DNA from: Fomes fomentarius
Taxonomy: Eukaryota; Basidiomycota; Agaricomycetes; Polyporales; Polyporaceae
Assembly (NCBI GenBank): GCA_022606135.1
Contig: JABYQN010000003.1
Span: forward strand, 806,001-870,000
DNA: 64,000 bases
Direction: 5' to 3'
In this document: positions 1 through 9,967 of the stretch, piece after piece
Layout: each line of letters begins with the position of its first letter
Position numbering within the stretch: position 1 is the stretch's first letter
Notes under the pieces: model-generated
Seen by the model: the letters and a program-made list of their open reading frames with translations, nothing else
Told to the model about the DNA's origin: nothing
Databases searched by the model: none
Translations under genes and position numbers: made by a program

Positions 1-1457
1 ACTCGTACGGTTCGATCACTCGAGGCCGTATACAAGATGCCCTTTCCATCAAGGCCCCCGCCGCCCCACCGGACCACATTGACACTGGCGGTATGTCCGC
101 CTAGTGTGTACTCGCAACGTCGAACAAGCGTAGACCATACACGTACTGTTCCGTCCTTCGACGATGACGCCAGGCGCGGGGCAGAAGGATTCCTACTGCG
201 TGTTAGCAACCCTCTATCGGAGGTCACTTGAACTCAGCACATACAGATGTATAGGCTCCCACGACAGCGAGGTGACCCATTTTGTATGGCCCTTGAGTGC
301 ATCTCCGATTGGTTTTCCAGTCTTTGGATCCCATAGTCTGACCTGATCCGCATAACAAGATAGCTGAAGTTCTCTCTGAGCATTTGAGTACGAAGAATGA
401 ACACTTACATGCCCGTCATGCCCGCCAGTGGCAAGCTTCCGCTCCATCGCTTCCCATTCGACACACAGGACCCATCCTTTGTGCCCCGAAAGGACATGCG
501 AAGGAGTCTCGGTAAACAGGTCCCATAACCGCGCGTTGCAATCGCCAGATCCTGTCGCAAGCAAATTTCCTGTCGGAGAGAAAGATGCGCACAGAATCGG
601 GGATGTATGTCCTAGAAGTACGAGCTAAGTTGTTAGGCCAAAAGAACTGTTCCGGATAGACGCACCGGACAATGTGGATGAACATCTTGTGGCTGGTCTG
701 ACCTTGAAGACCGCTTGAGGCGAACAGTGTACCACAAACACATCTTCTGGGGTGAACGCTTGAGACGGATGTGATAGTACATCGCCTTCTATGGATTTTG
801 ATATCACTATTCTTGTCGGGGCGCCTGGCGTTTGCGCATCTGCTGGAAGGGATACGTGAAATGAGAAAGGTACAGGGTCGTCGTCCTGGAATTTGGTTCA
901 GTATACGTTTCTGTTATCGACACTCTAGAGATTGGACCTATGCCATCGAATCAGATACAGGATGGTAACGTACAGTCAGCACAACTGGTGTGGATAGCAG
1001 TATTGTTGCATCCAATCTTATAACACATTAGAGTCAACCCATAAGTCCTGCCAGCGGCACACTCTTTGCTTGTGGACAGGTACAATGAGAAACTATACGA
1101 TATAATTGCCCGCACATGAAGTTGTTCATCCTTGACATGGAGTACAGTAAGTTCCAGATGCAGAACACCAGCCTTCGTGCGGGTCTTACCCGAGCTTCCA
1201 TGGCATAGGTCCCTCCAGCTACATGCCCCGGAGATGAGTATAAAACGAACCTTTGTATTCAGCTTGTTTACGATCGCCTCTAACCCTTCCCTCGAGACAT
1301 TCGCCGGAAGATTGACGGCAGGAGCAAGAGGTTGTCCATCATCCTCGCTCACAAATTGTACAACGACGTGTGGTGACGGCTTCGGAGCTTCATGCTCTGG
1401 TTCAGAAACACCGTGGTAGACTTTTTGTCTTTTTGGTGGGGGTAGAAGGGTCGCCAT
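1..1457 (-). CDS. RSA4: Notchless/Rsa4 WD40 ribosome-assembly factor (3' end outside window)
   Basis: Nuclear 60S assembly factor of the Notchless (NLE1/Rsa4) family; family members bind the Rea1 AAA-ATPase on pre-60S particles. Exons read on the minus strand: 1251-1457, 666-885, 409-611, 245-342 and 1-192 (continuing off the window); all phases agree. The ATG at 1457 opens a short basic N-terminus, then the NLE domain (residues about 25-105, containing VVVQFVSEDDGQPLAPAVNL and DDDPVPFSFHVSL). WD40 blades follow with typical endings such as NARLWDL, VRLWDP and VRVWS. The conserved WEPIHLNPSAPRLASSSKDG stretch is seen. The first intron is long (365 bp) and could hide a small exon, though the join is in phase. 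It is divergent from pirin, 412 bp away. Family assignment is firm; the C-terminal blades cannot be seen. Confidence 0.93.
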
Positions 1458-1869
1458 AGTCAGCAGCAGGCGGAAGGGGGAGAGCGTGCAGGATAGAAAA
1501 CCAAAATTGGTGGGGCGCCCAGCAAAACACGAAAAGATTAGATAAAGTTCCTCGCGCGCTTACGGCCTCGTGGGTACGATACTCCTTCTAAAGGGAATCC
1601 TAGATCGTAATCGACATCGTTCTTCGTAACGCCGTCCACGCTCGAGCGGAAGATGATTGATGCATCTTGCTCTGCACGTCATAGGCTGGACACCTTTATA
1701 AGCCAGGAGAGCTCTCTCAACGACCTCACAATTCTTCAGAAGCCGACCGCGACGTTGAACCCCACGAAGCTCTATCAAGCTGTCTCTTCTCAGATACACT
1801 CACATCACTCGCCCACTCGACTTCTATATCATTCGTCGTAGACCCTTCTCATCGACCCCTATCACCGCC
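1458..1869. promoter_or_regulatory. shared divergent promoter of RSA4 and pirin
   Basis: This 412-bp gap separates two divergent start codons, so it must carry both promoters. A TATA-like TTTATAAG lies near 1693-1701, about 170 bp before the pirin ATG. The last 60 bases before the pirin ATG are pyrimidine-rich, as is common before fungal start codons. No further element was identified. Confidence 0.5.
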
Positions 1870-2778
1870 ATGAAGTTTGTTTCTCGCCCTAACAATGAGC
1901 GTGGCCATGCCGACCACAGTTGGTTGAAGACCTTTCACACCTTTAACTTCGCCGGGTGAGTAGTGTCGCATACGGATAGTTTAACATCGCATACTGATGG
2001 TCATACCACTAGTTACTACGCGCCTGAGCATGATCACTTTGGCTGCCTCCGAGTCATCAACGAAGATCGCGTCGAAGCGAAGACTGGATTTGGCATACAT
2101 GCCCACCGTGAGTTCGAGATCTTCTCGTACATCGTGAATGGCGAACTCGAGCAGTAGGTGCCTCCTACATGAATCAATGATTTACAGCTGATCTCCCCAA
2201 ACTATAGTCGGGATTCGATGGGTAACGTCGAAGTCATGAAGCGAGGGGATCTGCAGATGACCTCCGCCGGAACAGGCATTCGCCACAGCGAGCACGCCCA
2301 CGGCTCCAAGCAAGTGCACTTCCTGCAAATCTGGAGCATACCCTCAACCAAAGCCCTCACACCGCAATACTTCACTCGACACTTCACTGACGAGGAGAAA
2401 AGGGACCGGTGGGCACACATTGTAGCGCCTACTGGTACGGTCGGGGTTGTCGAGAAGCGCGAGGCCGCCGGACCCGCTCCGGTACACTCGCCACTCAACC
2501 TACATGCGACACTGATCTCCCCGGAGAAGAAGTTGTCCCACGCCTTCCACTCATCTGACGTCGCGCAGCGGAAGGGCTATGTGCACGTCGTGCAGACGTC
2601 TGGGTATAACCCGAAGGAGGCCAGCGGTGCACATGTACGCCTGGTTGGTGCCGAGGGCGGGCCTCTAGACCTCAAGGAGGGTGATGGTGTATATATTGTG
2701 GCAGCTCCGGGCGAGGAGCTGACTGTGGAGAACGTTGGGGATCGCATCGCCGAGGTGTTGCTCTTCGACATGGAGTGA
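1870..2778 (+). CDS. pirin family cupin protein
   Basis: Pirin-family (double cupin) protein of 265 residues. Members are metal-binding nuclear/cytosolic proteins, some with quercetin dioxygenase activity. Exons 1870-1955, 2013-2153 and 2208-2778; phases agree, and the second join restores the family sequence GELEHRDSMGN. The cupin metal ligands are present: His58, His60 (FGIHAHREFE), His102 and Glu104 (TGIRHSEHA). The C-terminal cupin half (LEGDGVYI-like and AEVLLFDME end) is complete, and the length is usual for the family. The start is the first ATG and gives the expected short N-terminus (KFVSRPNNERGHADHSWLKTF region). The biological substrate cannot be told from sequence. Confidence 0.95.
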
Positions 2779-3167
2779 GATCTTCTTCCAGAGGCCGATG
2801 ATGTAGCGGCTGCGCTAGTACTAAATCGCATTCATTTCCTAAGTTTCTTCTCAGACAATGGACGTTCAACGTTCAACAGCGAGAGTGCGGCACTGACACT
2901 GACGTGCGGTGGGAACTGCAAAACTCGCTATGACCTGGAGGCGAGACAAGAGGTTGAGACGCACGAGAGAAATTGGCACTTACCTCATTTTTAATCTACT
3001 GGACAGACAGCGCAGACGATTGATAGTATAAGCTGCGCATCGGCAATACCCGGACATTCCATGTCAGGCACGTGATCGCGAACCATCTTTGCGGACGCGA
3101 CAACGCGCGTCAACCGCGTTTTGTGTTCTTTAACCTCGTGCACATCGCCCGATAACCAACTGGTTGA
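2779..3167. other. intergenic, pirin 3' end to HAUS6 start
   Basis: 389 bp between two genes on the same strand. It should hold the pirin terminator and the HAUS6 promoter. ORFs here on either strand show no family motif and no sensible splice continuation. Nothing specific recognised. Confidence 0.5.
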
Positions 3168-5778
3168 ATGGCGCCGGAACAGAGCATACCGAACAGCTTG
3201 CTCATTATCCTTCATCTGCATCTACTCAACTATCCACTGCAGGATGCTACAGGATACGATGAACGGCTATTCGATCCAAGTCGCGGGATGCGCGATCGAA
3301 GCAAGGCCATGGAAGATATAACGTACTTTCTTGTGGGAAAGATTGAAGGCGGTAAGGAGCGTGCAAAGGGTGTGCGTACTGCTCTGAAACTCACTCCGTG
3401 AATATGTCGTCTGATAGTGGGCATTTTAGATCCTACCCACTTATCCATGTGTGCAGCCATCAGATTCGGCCCCATTCAGGATCGCGCTGTCGAAATATTT
3501 TGAGGCCATGAGAAGCGCTATCACGCACACCACGCATTCCAGTGGCTCCAAAGGGAAACTGGCCGCTCTTTCAACCATTGACCAGGGATCAGCGTGGTGG
3601 TGGAAGGATGTGGTGGTGCGGAAATCAATCCTGGACGAATGTTCTGGTGACCGGTTAGTCCTGCCTGTATCCTCACATCCGTCGCACGGCATACTGAGTT
3701 CTTCAGCTTTGAGCGCTTGATCTTGGCGTTGTCTAGTCACGCAGTCCTCAAGAACACCACAAGGGTGTCCTCGTTGTCTTCTTCATCTGCTAAAGGTCAC
3801 GAAGTGCGTACGAAATGAATCTACATCACTTCATCTCCGTCAGTTGACCAAGCCTGGATGTGCACACGTACAGGGCGACCTCGCTGCATTATCGAAGCGT
3901 TACACGATGCGCCTCGTAGAAGCACAGAGGTCAAGGTGCCAATGGGAGTGTTCTGCCGCGGTGCTCCTCCACAGGCAACTCGATTCATTGAACATCCGCG
4001 TAGGTCCCAAGTTCCCCTGTTCAGGTGGACTGTACGTTGCTCAACATGATGGTAGGCCCGTCTCGCGAAACGAGGATCCTCAAAATACGACCCCTTGTCA
4101 ACAGACAGGCTTGTGGCCTTGAAAGATTCACGTCATCAAGATCTACTGCGTGGCTCCTGGAAAGGCGAAGAAGGCCTTGCTGGACTGCGACTGATCATGG
4201 AACTTGCGGGTCTGCTTGACACACCGATCGCGCGAGCTGCAAATTCATCCAACGAGGAGGCTGAAACAGGGGTTGAAGATCTGGCTTCCCTCCAGGTCCG
4301 TGTGCGGTTTATCACGCAACAATCGCCTGGTTTGCTGAACACTCCGTGATCACAGACCGTAGATACACCTCCACCCTTGCCCGTCGCCGCGGCACGCCAT
4401 CCTACCCGTCTTCATTCACTAAGACAACCGCTCCTCCTGCAGGCGCAGTCTAATCGCTTGTATGGTGAGGTCACAGATGACGATCTAATGTCTACATCAG
4501 TGCCTCATGCGGTCAGTGAACGGCTTGCTGCGATTGAGAGGGTTCATCGCACTCTATACATTGCGCTGGCCAATGCACAGACCATTAGTAGACAGCTACA
4601 TCACCAACGTGATAAAGTGAAGACCAGCGGAGCATCGCATGCACCGTCGCAAAAAGCGAAGATTGATCAGGTCCGCCTCGATGTCAACTTGTGGGATGCC
4701 AGATCTGGGACGCCAATTGATTTCAAGGTATCATTTATTTCCCTTGTGAGACATGACGCGATAAATTGCTGAACACTGTCGTTCATGTTTCCTTCCGCTT
4801 CAGAAACTCCCTGATGCGGACTCCCTTGCACGGTTCGGACTGGCCCCCTCATTGTCCGAGAACACCATTGAAGACCGCATCGCGCACATCCGTACCGGTC
4901 TTCTCCCACCCTTCACCGCTGCTCCTCTCCCCGCGTCTGATTCAGAACCCGAGCCTGAACCGCCTGTACGACAGGCACACTCCCGGTTACCTGAACCGTC
5001 ATCTCACAACTATACACATTCATCAAGGAGTGCACACCGTGGTGGACCTCATCTCGACGACCGCTCGGCGAAGTCGAGGCTGGATTCGAGAGCTGCTTCT
5101 ATAATGCAAGTGCGCGTAGCAGGAGAGTCTAGACCCACACGCATCCCATCCGGACGGCAAAGAGCGTATGAGGCAGCGAACGCGAAGACGCGTAGACTGT
5201 CCCGTCGTGCATCCGCCGCTAGAACCCGGCGTTCAACAATGTTTGGACAAGGAGAGGATGCGGAGATCTTCCGAGTGCGTCTTGAACACGTCACGATCGT
5301 CGTCGATTAATCCTCATTACCCTCTTCCGCATAGATCGTGCGGTCCGTGCAAGACTGCTCCGAGGACGAGGACGAGACTGAATCAGAGCTATCCGGGCAG
5401 AATGCCCTCGCTGGAACCCCACAACCGCGCACTCCAGCCAAGAATCGCATCACACACGGAATGCTACTCTCAAGTGTGAAGAAGAGCGGCCCTCGACAAT
5501 CATTCGACATCGAGAAGTACGAACGAGTCGACGTCCCACGTTTGCCAAGTATACGTCTTGAAACAGCCCTAGAACTTGACGAGGACGAAGAGCCCCTCAC
5601 AAAGGAGCCAGGATATGAGCGCACTTCTATCAGGGTTGAAGCAGAAGACGATGACGAAGCCTACGAAGGTCACAGCATGACTTTGGCAGACATCTTGATG
5701 CAAGCGGGGCACCAGGGGGGCATGTCGACGCAACTACTAGAAGAAGATGAGTTAGAAGACATGTCTGACTGGGAATAG
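3168..5778 (+). CDS. HAUS6: HAUS6-like augmin complex subunit
   Basis: Homologue of HAUS augmin-like complex subunit 6, which in animals and plants helps recruit gamma-tubulin to existing spindle microtubules. Eight exons: 3168-3371, 3430-3653, 3707-3803, 3844-3999, 4056-4295, 4356-4727, 4804-5274, 5335-5778; every join keeps frame and the product is 735 residues. The N-terminal HAUS6 signatures are clear: LLIILHLHLLNYPLQ, YDERLFDPSRGMRDRSKAME, YFLVGKIEGGKERAKG, WWWKDVVVRKSILDECSGDR and FERLILALSSHAVLK. The middle has KYDPLSTDRLVALKDS. The C-terminal third is acidic and probably disordered, ending EEDELEDMSDWE. The third intron is only 40 bp. Augmin is absent from many yeasts but occurs in several filamentous fungi, so this identification is worth noting. 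Convergent with RPL37. Confidence 0.85.
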
Positions 5779-6015
5779 ATCTTCATGTCCGATATGTGAT
5801 TCAGTGTGCTGGCCTCGCATATGTCAGATCGAGAAAGCGATGATTCCAGAATATGCATGCATAAGAAAGGCATGGCATAGCTCATGTATTTTGTGCAGTG
5901 GGTGTGGCAGAGTGTGCCAGTACTTGTGTGGCGATATACAGGTAACAAGACATAAGGAGACGAAGATGAGCCAGCAGTCTCTGCGATATCGTATGAGTCA
6001 TGCTTATGTAGATGT

Positions 6016-6798
6016 TTATGCCTCCGTCGTCTTCTTGGTACGCTTGACTGCTCGAGTGTTCTCCCTATCACAGGGCGCCATCAGAAAACCAACGAACAGC
6101 GTCCACAGATACAACTCACCGGAAGCCGTTCTTGAACCGCCTCGAGACGGTCTTCAAGTAGCGCATGCGACCAGTACCGGTCGTCTTTCGGCGCTTGGCC
6201 TTCTGGCCCCACTCGTACGACCGGAGCTTCGCGCTGGGGTAGCCACACTGCGCGCACTCTATCGATGAGAATAGATGAGTAACACGCACATGGCCGTCAT
6301 GAGGGGGTAGTATAGCGGAAACGAGCAAACGAGATAGAGCAGCGTAAGCCAAAGTTGACGAATACACACCTTTGTGCTGCTTGTGGAATGCGCGGTGGCC
6401 GCAACGTCTGCAAAGCGTGTGCGACTTGGTGTGCCGCTTACTACACGCATATAGAGGATACTCAGCATGTCGAATAGAAAATATAGCAGGAAAACGCACC
6501 CGAAAGAAGTGGTACCTATGTACCAACGATTATACCCAGATCAGTCCTGTCATCTCCATAGCACTGTCAACCATAGCGTACGAACCTTTGGTCTACATAT
6601 CAAAGAACATCGTGAGTTGTAGGCACACGCAGAGCCAGGATCAGTCAACATGTCAGGAGAACATCCAAGCGTCATCTGAATGTGTTCAATCCAATCCATC
6701 CCTCCAACGCCCGCAATCCACTCTTTCCTGCCAACATGACGCATCCTGACGGCATGGATGCCCTTCTGGCGTGCAGGCTACGAGCATGAACTCACCAT
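6016..6798 (-). CDS. RPL37: 60S ribosomal protein L37 (eL37), six exons with two microexons
   Basis: Zinc-binding 60S ribosomal protein L37, 94 residues. Exons on the minus strand: 6796-6798 (the ATG alone), 6586-6592 (7 nt), 6500-6515 (16 nt), 6370-6440, 6120-6258, 6016-6064. All have GT-AG borders and matching phases. The product begins [19 protein letters not shown], then the CRRCGHRAF and [10 protein letters not shown] zinc ribbon cysteine pairs, [33 protein letters not shown] and a short basic tail. The first exon was placed by the ATG|GTGAGT at 6796-6798 because no in-frame ATG is adjacent to the ACCAAAG exon. Extreme 5' intron splitting is common in fungal ribosomal protein genes. Intron 1 is 203 bp; no convincing snoRNA boxes were found in it. 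Confidence 0.9.
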
Positions 6799-9632
6799 TG
6801 TGTCTTGATCTTGAGGGGCCGGTCGGGTGTGCTTGGGCAAAACGTCCTCTGACCGCGAAAGCCACCGCGCCTGATCGACCACGTGGATTAGGCGCACATG
6901 CGGACACCCTACTGAACGCCCACGTTTGTGACGCATGGAGCCATTCGACGCATCGCGAAAGGGTTCTCGCGTTCCCGTTCGGGGTTGATGCGTGAAAATA
7001 CGAGTAGGACAGTCGAGAGTCGACAAGGTTTGGTATAGTACAAAGCTGAGCCCGGTTCTATCAGAACTTTGCATAGTAATTACACGGCATGATGAGATCG
7101 TCGTTGGACCCGCTGAAATACGAGACTCGAAATCCCCGAGCCTCGTATCAAGTTTGGCTAATCTTCTTCTCCGCTACCAGCCTGTCAAGACTAACACTTA
7201 TTGTGGAGAGGCTGACACAGATGCACCACGAAACTTCCAAACAGTAACCTCAGCTTCCTACAGGTGTATCTGGGGATGACCGCCGGGACAGTAATACCGG
7301 TCCTCAAACGGGGTATAGAAGCCCTGCTTGCTGATAGCCTGAATCCCCTAGGACGTCCTCGGAACGCATGCATCTATAGCAGGGAAACTTGAAGGCCGCC
7401 CAGGCTGTGGTTCAGCAGGTGACCGCACCCTGTAGTCCAATTCGGACATCGGACTGCGCTACGCAAAACAATAGCCTGTGAACTTACAATTTTGAATGGT
7501 ATACGTACGGGCTACCGCCGTGTAACTCTAGCCTTAGTGGATTACACCTGGCGGGCCCCTCCCAATTCGCCAGCTCTCATTCCTTGGTCGGATCCATGCC
7601 TAGATGTTTCCCCATTGCATTGCAAAGCGTTCAACCTCTCAATCGGCACGAAAAATCTTCTGAAGGCGTATAGTATGTACTCGCATGGGATCAAAACGGT
7701 TGCGCTCGCCATCTCACCATGCATTCGTCTGTGGTAACATCCACACTCAAGATACGCCGAGTCGCGGCCCTGGCAGGCGGCTGAGGCTGACTTTGATGAC
7801 GGCCCACCAGACAACTTGGGCGATACACTGCATGCCACTGGAGACAGCCTCGAAACTGCGTCTGCCTGCATTCGTTGAAGTAGGATAGGTGCATGAACAA
7901 GCACATATATGGCGGTTCCACGGACGCAGGCGTCTAATATGCCGTATTTATTAGCTCAACGTGACGCACAGGCATTTACTAGGGTGTTGCGCGAAGAGGA
8001 CCTGACATTCGTGCTCCCCCCTTCCTCATTGCGCTCGGGGGTCTTGGAACCGGGAGCACTCAGGGGGGGGGGCACACCAAAGCCTCGAAGGTCAGTCGCT
8101 CGCCGTGAGTCTCAAACCCAAGAAGTCGTACTCACAAGCATCATTATCTAGACTCAAAGGGACTCTGACCGAGTTCAGTGAGGCGCCTTCGAGAGGCGGG
8201 TCCCAAGCATTGTCCAGCGCGAGCTATCCAGTATCGCGGAGGTATTAGCATCTGGACATACACCGACCGTCTCTAGTGTTGTGACTACTCTCTCAAATTC
8301 CAAGGCTTAGGACGGACGTCATTGTCTCAAGGATATGTCGACTGTTGCCCCTAGGACGGTCTGGTGATGCAGTTCCTTCATCCTTGTGCCAACCTAGGTT
8401 AAATTTCAGCACGAAATATATGAAATCGATTGTACGTACCGTGATCGCACTGTCAGTGAATCCATTCACGAAGGGCACTCTTGGTTGAACTACTCCGTCA
8501 CATGCTCGTAGTATCCGTTCTTTCCAAAGAGATGGTCGCAGACATACTACAGTAACACAAGCCGGATGTAGTTTGTCTGCCAATTTCACTCGAGATTGGC
8601 AATGAGAGTATATATACTTACAGTACTACCAGAGGTGATCGTGCCTGAATCCTTGAGGTATTTCGGGACTGATAGATGCCACCCGGATGGTGTGTGGCCG
8701 TGTTGTGTGTTTCTGATTATTCGCGACCAACGCGTGTAAGTTATATAGGGTCGCGGCGCACTAGGAGGTTTCGCACAAGAAACGTCTTCTTGTATATGAG
8801 TTACGTAAGTATCTGCATAGTTATGAAGGCCGCTCGCCGTTCGCGTACCTTGTACACTCCCGCCATCCATCGCCAAAAGACCAAATGATCTCGTGTACAT
8901 GAAAGGAGGTATGTGGATGGTCACGGGTCCGTAGGTTGAGATTGTGCTGATGGTTTCTTGCAGCCTCCCTCATTCAAGTTCGCCGGGCGCCCTTGTATCG
9001 CGTAAGTCGAAGTACGACTTGGCAGACGCGGCAACTTCAAGATAGCTCTGTCGCTCGCGCGTTTGTACCACAAGGCTGACATGGAGGAGATAGGGCCGCG
9101 AGTTATCTGCGTGGTTATCAACGAGTCGAATATCAGGATAAGGACCGTTGACGTGGATAAAGACACCGATCCGCATAGTTAGCCGCCCAGGATTGCTTCC
9201 ATCCCTCTGGGTCTGGACTCGAGCGATGGCACGATCGGCCGGCTTTCGTCATGATGCGGGGAAATTGTGAATATAGCGCCGTGCAGCAGAGCCCCGCCGT
9301 TGCACAAATTTTGCGTTTACATGGCACTTCCAAGTACCATTTCAAGTGGGGTTTGAGTATATGTGCTAGTCGCTAGCGTCTATGAGCAAGGGACCAAGAA
9401 CCACAGATGCCGTGAACGGACGAACGGAGGATGGGAATGAGGCAAACTTGAAACGTGTGAGTAAAGCCCAAATGCGGAGAGGGTTCCCGTTTGCTTCGGA
9501 GCTTCCGTCCAAGAGGTGTAACGACGGTTTTGTCGAACAAGTGCCTCAGATATACATGGTGAGCCAAGATGTGCCAACACACTGTGAAAGTTTAGGGGGG
9601 AATGGGGCCAGAGACAAGTCGAGAACGGTGGC

Positions 9633-9648
9633 GATAAGATATGATAAC
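9633..9648 (+). promoter_or_regulatory. paired GATA motifs upstream of the GATA repressor
   Basis: GATAAG at 9633-9638 and TGATAAC at 9642-9648 lie about 330 bp before the repressor ATG. Fungal iron GATA repressors bind sites with a GATAA core. Two cores 10 bp apart are suggestive, but each is a short motif that occurs by chance. Confidence 0.3.
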
Positions 9649-9739
9649 GAGGGGTCCAATCTAGTGATAGACGCCCTTCGGCACCGCCCTAATGCTCGCA
9701 CTGCGATTGGCCGGAGCACGGACAAGTGTGTTATCTAGC

Positions 9740-9967
9740 TTTTTATCAAGAGGCGTCCCGTCCTCCTGACTTTTGCCTCTTTACCTTCATCACTCTCCCC
9801 GAGTGTCCAGTCCTAGCATCGCCAACACACCTGTCATCGTCGTCCTCCGCCTCCTGCTTCCCGCCGTCCACCATCACTCTATAGCTCCTGCCAGCCTGGT
9901 CTCACACCGACCTCCCTGACTAATACCTTCTTTGCAACCATACTCCCTCTTAATCTCGCCCATTATA
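9740..9967 (+). promoter_or_regulatory. pyrimidine-rich tract before the GATA repressor
   Basis: The stretch is strongly C/T-rich on the plus strand and leads directly to the start codon. Such tracts are typical of fungal core promoters and 5' leaders near the transcription start. An in-frame ATG at 9932 lies upstream of the preferred ATG at 9968. Confidence 0.45.

Larger units (their letters stand above)
6799..9967. other. 3.2 kb without a supported gene
   Basis: Between RPL37 (minus) and the GATA factor (plus). Many overlapping ORFs of 60-120 codons exist on both strands but none shows a family motif or a coherent splice chain. The best-looking fragments are on the minus strand at 8970-9176 and 8293-8589. 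They read like ordinary protein sequence but were not recognised and may be exons of a decayed or fast-evolving gene. The first few hundred bases should contain the RPL37 promoter. The last 220 bp form a C/T-rich tract before the GATA factor. Confidence 0.45.

Noticed and set aside
6593..6795. Possible box C/D snoRNA in RPL37 intron 1
   Set aside because: ATGA and CTGA-like strings occur, but no correctly placed C and D pair with a terminal stem was found.
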